From Chloranthus sessilifolius (lineage: Eukaryota > Streptophyta > Magnoliopsida > Chloranthales > Chloranthaceae): a DNA stretch of 64,000 bases. The notes under the pieces were generated by a model. The model saw nothing but the letters and a program-made list of their open reading frames with translations, did not search any database and had not been told where the DNA came from. Below are positions 54,126-64,000 of the stretch, piece by piece. Position numbers and translations under genes: made by a program. Location: the NCBI GenBank assembly GCA_021018995.1, contig CM037593.1, positions 17,946,088 to 18,010,087 of the forward strand, read 5' to 3'. Position 1 is the first letter of the stretch; each line of letters starts with the position of its first letter.

Positions 54126-55612
54126 TGATCATTCGCAGAATTAACCATTTTACAACCCTTAACTTAGCGATGCTAAGACTTAGTTTGCTACTAATAATTT
54201 GATGATATGCAGATATTAAAGATAACCAATAAAAGAGAGCCATAATGTTAATCTTTGTCAAAGTGAACCCAAAAGAGTAATAAGAAGACGATTGAGCGTA
54301 AAAGATAATTCACCACCTACTGAAAAATGGAAAATCGTGTTTTACGATTTTGCAGACGATCGAATGTTACTACTAAAAGCTGTAGAAAATTATAATTTGC
54401 GATTTTCTAGAGAAAGAGAATGATGTAGAAGAAAAATGATGAATCGTAATTCAAAGAATCGTCTAATGAGAAAGCTATGAAAGATAGGAAATCGTGATTT
54501 ACGATTTTCTAAAGAAAGAGAAGAACAGAGATAATCATAATCTACGATTATGATAATAGAAGCTTTCTTGCTGCTGTTGCTATTACTGATCACGTGAGAA
54601 TATTTACCGCCATATACAGAATTAGAAGAACTCTTAAATTAGAAGTTTTGTTGATCACAGATCTAAGAGATTGATGAAGAAGAATCTTAAGAGGACTCTG
54701 CTACTAAAATAAAGGAGCAATTCAGAAGTGCATCAACTAAAGGAAGGAAAGAGGAATAAAATTAGAAGTAGAATTATAGTAGGATAGTTTAATTTATTTT
54801 ATTAGAATTAAAAGTCTTGTAAACCAACTTCTTATGATCTATAAATAAGAGAACCCGGTGTAGGAATAAATCATCGAAGAAATTTTCAACTTCAATTGAC
54901 GACTGAGGTTGAGTTTTCTTCCGATCAAAATTAGAGTAGATTTTTATTGCTTTATAGATTAGATATCCAAGGTTTCTCAAGAGCAATTGACAATTGCTAT
55001 TGGGTGCAAAAGATTAGTTTAGATATCTGTAGCTTCTCAGAAGCAATTGACGACTGCGGTTGAGGGGTGAAAGATATAATTTTACTTTGCTTTCTAGTTT
55101 AGATTTTATTTTCTTTTATTTCCTGCTTTGTAAACATCTTCAGATTTTAATTTGAATTGACGACTCAGGTTGAAGTTTGAAGATTAGTGTAATGGTTTTT
55201 ATTTTTCCATCTTCAATTTTCTAAATTTTTTTTTACGCCCAAGTTTTAAGTTGTTGATTAGATTGAATCTATATTGATAGGATTTTAGTATTGATTGACG
55301 ACAAATTCTAGGAAACTTGATATATAGTGTAACGATACTATTCAATTTTATAAATATCTGATAGCAAAAGATTGTGATTGACGACCATAATCTGAAATTT
55401 GAAGATTAGGATTTATTTTCTGCAAATTTAGATTAATAACAAATTCTTTTTTCATATTTCTCCAGTAGTTTAGGATCTTAAAAGATAAGTATAAGTTTTT
55501 AGAAAAATTGAATTAATATTTATTAAATCGATCTCTGTGGGAATGATCCTCTGCTAATACTATGATTTCTATTGTGCACTTAATTACATACACATATAAG
55601 TAGTCCCAATCA
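54126..55612 (+). repeat. 5' LTR of the second Athila-type element
   Basis: Starts TGATCATTCGCAGAATTAACC and ends CCCAATCA before AGTTTTTGGCGC. The 3' LTR from 63464 matches. Inverted words of the kind AAATCGTGATTTACGATTT recur at about 54330, 54390, 54490 and 54532, and ATTGACGAC recurs at about 54895, 55047, 55158, 55295 and 55376. Confidence 0.88.
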
Positions 55613-55618
55613 AGTTTT

Positions 55619-55635
55619 TGGCGCTGCTGCCGAAG
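55619..55635 (+). other. Primer binding site, tRNA-Asp type
   Basis: TGGCGCTGCTGCCGAAG begins six bases after the LTR end and matches the tRNA-Asp site TGGCGCCGTTGCCGGGG at 13 of 17 positions. The first Athila has the same layout. Confidence 0.82.
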
Positions 55636-55990
55636 ATCAGCGCTTTAGTATATTAATTTAAGAAAATAAGTATTTATCTTTCTCTTTTTATATTTCTTAA
55701 AATTTTTTATTTTCTTTGATCACTTCTTAATCTTTCGCAGGTTTATTCAGAACGTCGAATTAGAGTTTCAACTTCCCCTGATCATAGAAGCTCGAAGCTC
55801 AGATTTATTTTCTCTTCCTGCTTGCTAAAATAAAAATTAAATAAAATTAAATATGCCAAAAATAGAGTTTTCTTTTTTGCAACACACCTGATCTTGAACT
55901 CTAGATTTCTTCGAGTGTGATCCAGAAATTGAAAGGACTCTCTGACGAAATTTGGCATCAAACCGAATTCTCACAAGAGAATCCTTACCA

Positions 55991-57309
55991 ATGGCTGACG
56001 ATTTGTTAATGCAGGCACATTTTAGTCCCATAGCTTTGATCGAGCCCTCTTGTATAGTTATACCAGAGGTGCTTGCGAGTTAAAATTACGAAATCAAGCT
56101 CCATATACTTCAATTTGTACTAACCTTTTATGGGCTTGATCGAGAAGATCCCTACCAGCATCTAAGGGACTTCATAGAACTTTGCATAGTATTACAATTA
56201 TTGACTACCAATAAAGAGGTCGTAAAGCTATGTTTGTTCCCATTCTCTCTTAAGGATAGGGTGAAGGCATGGTTAATTTCATTACCTGCCAGAAGTATTA
56301 CCACATGGGAGGAATTACAGTCCAAGTTCTTGGGCGAGACCTTCCAATTGGTAAAACTAACCAAATTCATCAGACAATTTAAGACTTCAGGCAAAAGCCA
56401 AGAGAATTATTTCATGAGAGCTGAGAATGGATGAAGGATCTGTTACGAAAGTATCCTGATCATGAGGTACCAAATTGGTCGATAGCGCAAAGCTTCTACT
56501 AAGGGTTGACTGAGACCAACTAGTCTACAGTCGATGTCGTAAGTGGAGGAGCCTTTATAGCTCAGAATGGCCAGCAGTCTTAGAATTTATTCGAGAAACT
56601 AGCCAATAATCCAAAGCAGAAACATACTATACTTAGATCTGATCCAGATGTCACTTGCCACACTCCTCTCGCGAGGGGTGGACTTTATGATATCAGTGAG
56701 GATAAAGTAAAGAAGGAGAAGGACATGAGTGAGAAAATTTTGACTCTTGAATATCAAATTATGACATTAATGACAGTCAAATCTAGCACTCCGGGCAGCT
56801 CTTTGACAAGCTACTCTAATAGCCAAACTCACAATTTTACTGAAAACCCAGTTGCGCCGCCATACCAGGAGGTAGTGGAAAATGAAAAAGTATTGGAACC
56901 CGTCATAGAGGAACCATCCTAGATTCAATTTCGGTTCCACGAGAGGAGCTCAACTAGCACCAACAGCTGTGCAGCCCATATTTCCCCAGACTCAAATTTT
57001 TCATCAAAGATCTCAATTATCGATCACACAACCCCAATTTGGACCACAGAGCAATGCACCTAATGCCACAATTTTTTAAATCCTCCGAAGTTTGCAGCAA
57101 CAGTTGCATCAACATTTGAAAGACTTACACCAGCTTGCTCAATTCTCCTAAGTACTAAATTCACACACGCAGTCCATTTCGAAGCTGGAAAGCCAAATAG
57201 GCCAGCAAGCTTCTCAAGTGGCCAAAAGGGAAAGTGATCAATTGCCTACGCAACTAGTAAATAATCCTAGAGGACAAGTATTCCTAGGGGAGACATCGCC
57301 TCCCCAAAA
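55991..57309 (+). pseudogene. gag: Gag of the second Athila-type element
   Basis: From ATG 55991 (MADDLLMQAHFSP) the frame reaches an in-frame stop after about 30 codons. The core continues with YGLDREDPYQHLRDFIELC, LFPFSLKDRVKAWLISLPA and ITTWEELQSKFLGETF, the retrotransposon gag domain. Stops follow at about 56430 and 56516. Later parts keep NPRGQVFLGE near the C-terminus (about 57270), which matches the NNPRGQ stretch of the first Athila gag. I see no zinc knuckle. Confidence 0.8.
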
Positions 57310-57829
57310 TTAAATATAAAAAACCTCATGGATTGTTGAGCTACCAACTTATCCGTAGCACCAATTGTAAATTATGTAAATTATTTTTTTTCCTTTTTAA
57401 GTTTAGGTATTATAATATGACCTAAATCGTTGGAAAATGATAAATTGTAATTCATACCTACTGTATATTATAACAATCGTATGGATTTATGATTGATCGT
57501 CATTGTATTTTTTTTAGAAGCGCAGCGATTGCGATTCTTATTCACTAAAGGATAGAATCAACCTACGATTATAGGTGAAAACTCATGTGATGACTGGCTT
57601 AGCAAGTCGTCACTGAAAATATAACCTACATATTCGTAAAAAGGATATGTCGGTTTCATTTTCAAAACCTTTCAAAATTTCCCCTCCCACCTTCCCTCTC
57701 TTTTTCAAATCACCTGTAATCTTAACCGTTCTTCCACCCAACCCAACCGTTTATTTTTCTAAAAATCCCTTGCTTCTTCTGTTCCGTTCAGGGAACCTTA
57801 CGAGCATTCTATATCAGAGAAAATTCTAA
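57310..57829 (+). other. Gap where pol would lie
   Basis: About 520 bp with AATCGT-type words (57425-57560) like those in the LTR, and no reverse-transcriptase or integrase remnant that I can see. The plus-strand frame at 57647-57829 is serine/proline-rich and unsupported. Confidence 0.6.
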
Positions 57830-60800
57830 AGATACAACTGAGAAAGAACTTGTGTCTGTCCCTAAAAAGGGGCCCAAATTAGATAAAGGTAAAAGGCTAG
57901 CTATGACGGGGCCAACACTCGAGCTTGTAGCATGGTGCCTGGGGCACGCGATGTGGTGCCAAGAAGGGTACATGACGTCTTTGGCGCTTAGACGGCACGA
58001 CATGTGATGCCAGGAGAGCACGTGACATGGGGCCAAGAGGGCCTTGCGATGTGGTCGCACTGCGAGGACGCAACACGACTACATGGGGGGGTAAGATGCG
58101 GGAGTGACACGGTCGCGACACAGACGCGACAGGGGCAAGTTGGGCTAGCGATGCGAAGGCATTGCGAATGTCAAACCAAGGGGTTTGACGTTCTCCTGCC
58201 ATTCTCGCCGAATGACTGTTTTACCCTTCTATGTGAGAGAGGAGCTGGAGAGTTACCTTCCACCCACACGGGACCTTGCGTTGTTAGAGGGGGCGCAAGT
58301 GTCTCCTAGGCCTGAAAGGGTGGGCCTAGGACATCGACGTAATGATGCCGTGTGGCACCCAAGGTGAGGTTGAAGTATGGCCTCGGACTACGCATCGTGG
58401 TGCATACGGCTAGGCAACCTCGCGAGAACACTTGAGCGCTGTATGGGACTCAGTAGAGCACACCAACACAAGGGCTGCGTGGGACTTCGTTGAGCATGAC
58501 AGCATGAGTAGGCACAAGACTATGGGCTTGGTTCGGTATATGAGCTAGACATGACGGTATGGGAAGCTGCATGCCAATACTGTTGCGAAGCGAGGTGCTA
58601 GTGTAGTGCACAGGGTGAAGCTTGAGCAGGCCAAGTATGGAACAATGGTGCAATCAAGCGTGTCGCAAGGAACATGATACATAGGTGGTTGGCCACGAAA
58701 CAGAGGTAACCACGAGGGAGAGTTCTCGTCCTCTAGGCGGGTGGTATTAGAGTTGATGAGTAGATTGGTTGGCTTTGTTGATGCGGTAGTGAGGCACCGC
58801 GCAGGTTGATGGCGCGTTGCAGGACGATCCCGTGACTGTTGGTATCAGAGATGGTGACCTAGCGCATCGGGCGCTAGGTTCCGCACGGGTTGAGGTTGCT
58901 GAAGAGCGACCCCGTGACACAGCGTCCTCTGCTACACCAGCAGATAAACTCCCTTCTTCACTGAAACATCATATCGTGGGAGCTGAAATTGCAGTAGACA
59001 TTGAGTCTTTAGAAAAATTGGAAATGGGAGGAGAAGCTATTAAATATTTTAAGGATGTCGGGCTGAACAATTTCTTAGAGCTAGGAGTCACACCAGTCTC
59101 TCCTAGATTGGTGAGGCTGTTTTATAAAAATATGACCAAAAGCAGCCAAGGGCCATCCCCAATTCTCTCCACGAGTATTGATTGACTTTCGATCAAGATT
59201 ACAAAGGAAATGGTCACCAGGGTGATGCATGCACCCCTAGAATTACCACAATTGTCACATGATAACCCAGAGGCCAACCTTTTAAGGATGCCATTAGAGA
59301 CCCTCTCTAATTTTTTCCAAATGGCAACATAACTATTAGGAAAACCTCCACGGGATAGGTCCTTTTTCCTTCGAAAGGACCTGAAAGCAAGGACTTTATC
59401 ACTTCACTTCTTTGGTGTACTCATTCATAAGACTATTCACCCCACGGGGCATGGAACACAGAGAAGGGCACTTTTTACCAAGGCATTGTACTTGATGGTG
59501 AATCACTATTGGTTCAATGTGCCCTCTTACCTTTTTAAAGTAATCATAACCGTGAGGGAGAAATTGAGTCAAGAAAAATACCAAACGAAGAAGTTAAACC
59601 TGTCATTTGGAGGCCTTATTACGAATCTACTGATGAATGTAAGGTATAGTATAGACCCTAAGGAAAAAGCTTTACCGAGACCAGAGGAAGGCTTAACAAT
59701 CCCAACCTATAGGAGAACTTTAGGTGCCAAAAAAAAAAAGAAAATCCCACTTACTCCTCGCACCAAAAGTACCCCCTCTGTTCCACAAGTCTCACAAATT
59801 CATGAGGAAAGAGAAGAGACTGCCATAGAGCAGCAAGCAGAAATCGTAGCCCGAGAAGAAGTAGTAATGGAATAAGGTGTGAGTACTTCTCCACCTCATG
59901 AGAGAGCAGAGATCAGCTCTCCAGTATCAGAAAGAATAATCAAGTTAAGAGTCCCAGTTGTAGACCAAGCCAGTCTGTATGACCCTGCTTTGGACTCACC
60001 AGTAGGGCCTGCTATGCCCCCTTCAACAGAGGCAGACACACTGCCAACCATCATAGAAGCAGACCCTGTGGGCCCAAATTTTAAGAGACCAAAAGAAATT
60101 CCTTCCACAATTGATCAACAGACTACGGGAATCACTACTTCTAGCCATACCCCTGTACCAGCAGAACTTGTTGCTCAGCCTATAATTCCAGCCAATACAG
60201 AGCAAACCCTCATAATTCAAGCTGTTGAAGAAGAACCAAACTCTGAGTTACCAAGAGGGAGTTTTACAAAATTATTAAATGAAGAAGAAGCACCCCCTGA
60301 GGATCCTCCAGTCACTACCACATCAATCCACGAGTTAGAAAGGAGATTGAGGGCAGTAGAGCAATGACAACTCAGACATGAACCAAATTTATTGCCACTA
60401 CCAGACGTACTAAGAAGGGTGAGAAAACTAGAATAATGGATCTCTTTAAATGCCCCACCTGTGATGCAACTGCCAAGTATAGTAAGAAAGTGGATGGGGG
60501 ACTTTCAAAGTCTAAAGCAAAGAGTCTCTGATACCACCTTGACAGCTCAAGAGCGAGCATAAATAATGGACAACTTGCGATGAAAAGCTGTACAAGATCA
60601 AGGTATGAGATGGGCAGCAGAAACAAAGAAGAGAGTCTAAGATGCCACTTCAACCCTTCAAACACAGATTAGCTAGCTACAAGTAGAGAATAGAATCATG
60701 AGCGAAAAACAACAAGCTTAGGAAGAAGAAAAAAAGGCGTATGAAGAAAACATGGGAGCTATACTTGAACAGTCTGGAAGTTTAATAGTACTCCTCGACG

Positions 60801-61305
60801 ATGCAGAAACTGTTAGAGAAAAAGCCCTTAAGGACTACCAGAAAATACTCCATCAACAACTAAGTGAGAAGAATCATTTACTGACTATAGCTGAAGGGAA
60901 AATAACGCAACTATAAGAAGATAGAGAGTCCTTAAGCTCAGTCAATGATAGACAGAAGAAAATAATTGATTCACAAACAAAGAAGTAATTGCCACATTAG
61001 CAAAGGAACAAGCCAAGTCAGAAAAACTGAGAACAGATATTCAACTAAAATCTGCCGTAATTAAGAAGCTAACTACGGATCTCAAAGCTAAAGAAAAGGC
61101 TAATAAAGAGAAACAACGCTCGGAAGAAACTTCTTGTCCAATGTTTATGGAAAAGGCAAATATAGATGAAGCTGAATTAGCAGCACATGGGAGCTCACCG
61201 ATAAAAAAAGATAAAGAAGGTTATTCAACAGATGAAGTGTCAGATTGGGAAGATGACCCCACCACTTCTATCCTTGTACCATATCCTACATCATCAAGTG
61301 AGTAA
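57830..61305 (+). pseudogene. Third ORF of the second Athila-type element
   Basis: The start is unclear; a readable stretch ahead of the insertion has KELVSVPKKGPKLDKGK (about 57840-57890). After it, from about 58925, comes PADKLPSSLKHHIVG and PVSPRLVRLFYKNM, matching the first Athila third ORF. Frames 59486-59875 and 59879-60367 continue it, separated by single stops. The middle is proline-, serine- and glutamate-rich. The part from about 60660 to 61130 is a heptad-like, lysine- and glutamate-rich coiled coil. It ends near 61305 after SILVPYPTSSSE. At least six stops are present. Biochemical function is unknown. Confidence 0.72.
57902..58919 (+). mobile_element. Small LTR element with internal deletion, in the third ORF
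   Basis: Starts TATGACGGGGCC, a changed form of the TGTGACGGGGCC start at 40964. The 5' LTR ends near 58837 with CCCGTGACT, and at 58840 TGGTATCAGAGATGG matches the initiator-Met primer site. Only about 50 bp later a second LTR end (CCGCACGGGTTGAGG to GACCCCGTGACA) closes the element, so nearly the whole internal region and most of the 3' LTR are gone. It splits the third ORF of its host. The flanks (CTAGC and CAGCG) are not a clear duplication. Confidence 0.7.
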
Positions 61306-63450
61306 AAATATTACAGAACATTACAAACCTTACAGGTATGAACCCATTAGATTTTTCCTAAGTTTACACTCTTTTATATATTTTTTACTTTACTGCTTCT
61401 TGTAAATATTCAGTAATATATGAAATTTTTTTTTTGACTAATTGACTAACTTTCAATTTTTTTACTAACAGTGTGATTGTTACTAACATTATTATTATTG
61501 ATACTCCAAGAATAACCCGCAGATATTTTCTCTCAAGTTTGGGGGAGAGTATATATCTGTTAACTTATTTTTTCAATAAATAATTAGTATATCAATAATT
61601 TTAGAAAATAATTTTTAATATCCCTTATTTTTGTGCCAATAAGGGCATTGTCCGATTTAAGTTTTGGGGGGGGGGGGGATACACAATTTCTGTATATAAT
61701 AGTAGTTTTATTAATATAGCAGTTAGTTTTAGTTTTCTTTTGTGTAATTTTTTTTTTAAATTGTTCAGTACTAGAAATTATGATAAAAAAAATATTACAA
61801 ATCTTGAAAAACTTACGATTTATTATAATAGAAGTTTAACAATTAGAATTTAGAACAATACAATTTATGCTTAGCTCATTGAACACTGTATTAGAATAGA
61901 TGCTTGAAACAATAGATTGATCTAAATTGCAAAAATTTAGACTATAGTTTCAAAATTATAAACGAGTGAGATTTTGAGCTATATTTCCTCTTTTATTCAG
62001 AGAGAGACTATTTCTATCAAATCAAAATTTCTTTAAACTTCTATACTGTAATCTCATATTGTTGAATTTAGAATCAAATTATTCTATGAATATGATAAAC
62101 TGATTTTTTATCTAGAACTATCTATTAGAAATATCAAAGCAATAAGGCATCTATACTAGTAAATCGTACAGATGATTTAAGGCCATCTTTTGTTTAAACC
62201 AGGGCCAAAAGGTCAAAATCTCAGAATATTTTATCCTTTGAACCCATATTAGAAGTCTAAACTGAATTTCTTTGTACAAAAAACTTGATAAACCTTTAAC
62301 CATATGTACTACCCAAAGCTCTCTATTTTTAACCCTTATAATTTCTGAAAATTTAGAATGTAAAAGCAGGAGGAGAAGAGGGAGTGAAAGGAGTAAAAAC
62401 AAAAACAAAGAAGAGGAAATTAGAAGAGAGGTACAACTGAAAAAAAAAAAAAAAGTACGGGTAAAAGAAGGGAAAAATCGTAAAAAAATAATTTTCATAA
62501 AGGAAAAATCATGATTTAGCCAAAAGTTTTCAAAAGAAGAAAAATCGTAAAGTGCAACTTTGCAATTGAAGAATTGGGATGTATTTAAAAGAATAATAAA
62601 GAAAAATGGGAAGAAGTTATCTAAGTCTTGGATACTTACTGCAGTAGAATAAAGAAGCCATAAAAAGATAGGAAACAGAAGAGCGGAATTCTCAGAAAAA
62701 CTTTAAATCTTTTTCTACCTTTCTTTGATACCTTCTGAAACCCAAAGCCCCATTACAAGCCGAAGAAAAAATCTTTTTGATTTACGATTTACAAAAGCAT
62801 AAGCCAAGTAGAGATATGAATAATAGATACTATGGATTGTACAGGGAATCATAGGAATAAGAAAGATTATCTTTTTCTATGAGATTTATAAGTTTTTGCA
62901 ATTATCTTTGACTGAATTCTTCTGAAAAATATACTGAGAGAACTCACAAAGTTTTGATATTTTTTTGAGAGTATGTCAATAGTGAGTTTTTGAAGAATAA
63001 ACTGTTCACTAATACATATACACTCTATGCTTACTATGAATTGAAATTGTTGGAGTTCTAATCAAAGATAATTATTGTAATAAAAAGTAAGGATAAATGA
63101 TTGGTAATTTTAGAAAATCATAACAAACTATGTATTAATCAATTTGATAATTTGACAATTTGGTAATTTAGTAACTTAGTTAATTTAATTAGTGAGTAAA
63201 ATTAGTTTAGCTTTTTAATTTTTTTTTTCTTTTAATCTTTGAAATATATTTTAAAAAATAAAAAATATTTGAAGTTTATAGGTAACTTCACTAAAAACCT
63301 TCAGGAGACTACAACTCCTCCACTAGGGATCACCTAAAGGTTTTAAAGGCTTGTTGCATTCTCTAAATGCAATCGTGATCCCTACGAAAGTAGCATTTAA
63401 TTTAAGTTATTAGTTTATATTTTCTTGTTTGCTAGGGACTAGCAAAACGT
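61306..63450 (+). other. Untranslated region before the polypurine tract
   Basis: A/T-rich, with a G-run at about 61668-61678 and poly-A at about 62440. AATCGT words recur near 62475 and 62545. The last 150 bp (63300-63450) are shared with the first Athila. Short frames at 62151-62514 are low-complexity Lys/Glu or Leu/Ser runs and are not genes. Confidence 0.6.
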
Positions 63451-63463
63451 AAGTTTGGGGGTG
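63300..63463 (+). other. Conserved block and polypurine tract
   Basis: Contains CCACTAGGGATCACCTA, GGCTTGTTGCAT, AAATGCAATCGTG and GACTAGCAAA, all also found in order next to the polypurine tract of the first Athila (minus strand, 18350 to 18147). AAGTTTGGGGGTG (63451-63463) abuts the 3' LTR. Confidence 0.8.
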
Positions 63464-64000
63464 TGATCATGCATAGAATATACCATTTTACAACCCTTAA
63501 CTTAGTGATGCTAGGACTTAGTTTGCTACTAATAAGTTGATGGTGTACAAATATTAAAGATAATCAGTAAAAGAGAGCCATAATGTTAATCTTTGTCAAA
63601 GTGAACCCAAAAGAGCAATAAGAAGACGATTAAGTATAAAAGATAATTCACCGCTTACTGAAGAATGAAAAATCATGTTTAATGATTTTGCAGACGATCA
63701 AGCATTACTACTAAAAGCTATAGAAAATCGTAATTTATAATTTTTCAGAGAAAGAGAATGATGCAGAAGAAAAATGATGAATTGTAATTCTAGAATCGTC
63801 TAATGAGAAAGTTATGAAAGATAGGAAATCGTGATTTACGATTTTATAAAGAAAGAGATAATCGTAATTTACGATTATGATAATTGAAGCTTTCCTATTG
63901 CTAATCACGTAAGAATTTCTACCGTCATATATAGAATTAGAAAAACTTTTAAATTAGAAGTTTAGCTGATCACGGATCTGAGAGATTGATGAAGAAGAAT
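63464..64000 (+). repeat. 3' LTR of the second Athila-type element, partial
   Basis: Starts TGATCATGCATAGAATATACC and follows 54126 onward with scattered substitutions and small gaps up to the window end. The remaining part lies outside. Confidence 0.88.

Larger units (their letters stand above)
54126..64000 (+). mobile_element. Second Athila-type element, without pol, runs off the window
   Basis: A 5' LTR (54126-55612), tRNA-Asp primer site (55619), gag (55991-57309), a long third ORF (about 57830-61305), a polypurine tract (63451) and the first 537 bp of the 3' LTR are present. Protease, reverse transcriptase, RNase H and integrase are absent: only about 520 bp separate the gag end from the third ORF. 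It is therefore non-autonomous by structure and also decayed. Confidence 0.85.

Noticed and set aside
58838-58856. TTGGTATCAGAGATGG as part of a tRNA gene
   Set aside because: It matches only the complement of the tRNA-Met 3' end, as a primer site does. No cloverleaf, A box or B box surrounds it.
62151-62514. Opposed frames of 115 and 80 codons
   Set aside because: Low-complexity leucine/serine and lysine/glutamate runs from an A/G-rich tract in the untranslated region of the second Athila-type element.

Overview
This is a window of nuclear DNA from a flowering plant. It is AT-rich, carries Athila- and Tekay/Del-type Ty3/gypsy retrotransposons, a plant L1-like LINE, CACTA-type and other MITEs, and long microsatellites. 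I see no intact host gene of known function, no RNA gene and no CRISPR array. I cannot name the species; the TATCGGCCGATA-rich repeats suggest, but do not prove, a magnoliid or similar lineage.

Layout. Positions 1-2200 hold diverged TATCGG-rich repeat units with a CACTA MITE inside, ending at a candidate Helitron 3' terminus. From about 2355 to 50300 lies an old tandem segmental duplication. Copy 1 (about 2355-13175) and copy 2 (about 13305-50300) each descend from a roughly 3-4 kb unit carrying a short unidentified ORF. Copy 1 took a foldback element, a small MITE and a 4.5 kb solo LTR called E1 here (TSD GTAGT). Copy 2 was inflated to 37 kb by a nest of insertions: E1' (sibling of E1, reverse orientation, TSD CCCAC) contains solo LTR SL2 (TSD GGGGG), which contains an Athila element (16800-40323, minus) and a GC-rich solo LTR (40964-41830). 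The Athila contains a Tekay-type chromovirus (20603-29760, minus, TSD ACAAA). A further solo LTR, SL3 (47066-49298, TSD ATCTC), sits in the same unit. A decayed 5'-truncated LINE lies at 50995-53215. A second Athila-type element starts at 54126 (+) and leaves the window inside its 3' LTR. It has gag and a long third ORF but no pol, and a small internally deleted LTR element interrupts it.

How the parts work together. Both autonomous-type elements keep recognisable gag, protease, reverse transcriptase, RNase H and integrase blocks in order, plus a chromodomain in the Tekay and a third env-like ORF in the Athila. All are broken by stops and frameshifts, so nothing here looks able to move on its own. 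The Athila elements have tRNA-Asp primer sites; the chromovirus and the small deleted element have initiator-Met sites.

The most striking unexplained signal is in non-coding retroelement DNA. Short perfect palindromes occur as twins at a fixed 22 bp (12-bp palindrome, 10-base spacer, 12-bp palindrome). The Athila and SL3 use TCAATCGATTGA, and the Tekay LTR uses the unrelated TCGCTCGAGCGA with the same 12-10-12 layout. SL2 has a longer array of CGATTAATCG at 20-21 bp. Different words with the same two-helical-turn geometry in unrelated families suggest a shared architecture, either protein-binding sites or hairpins.
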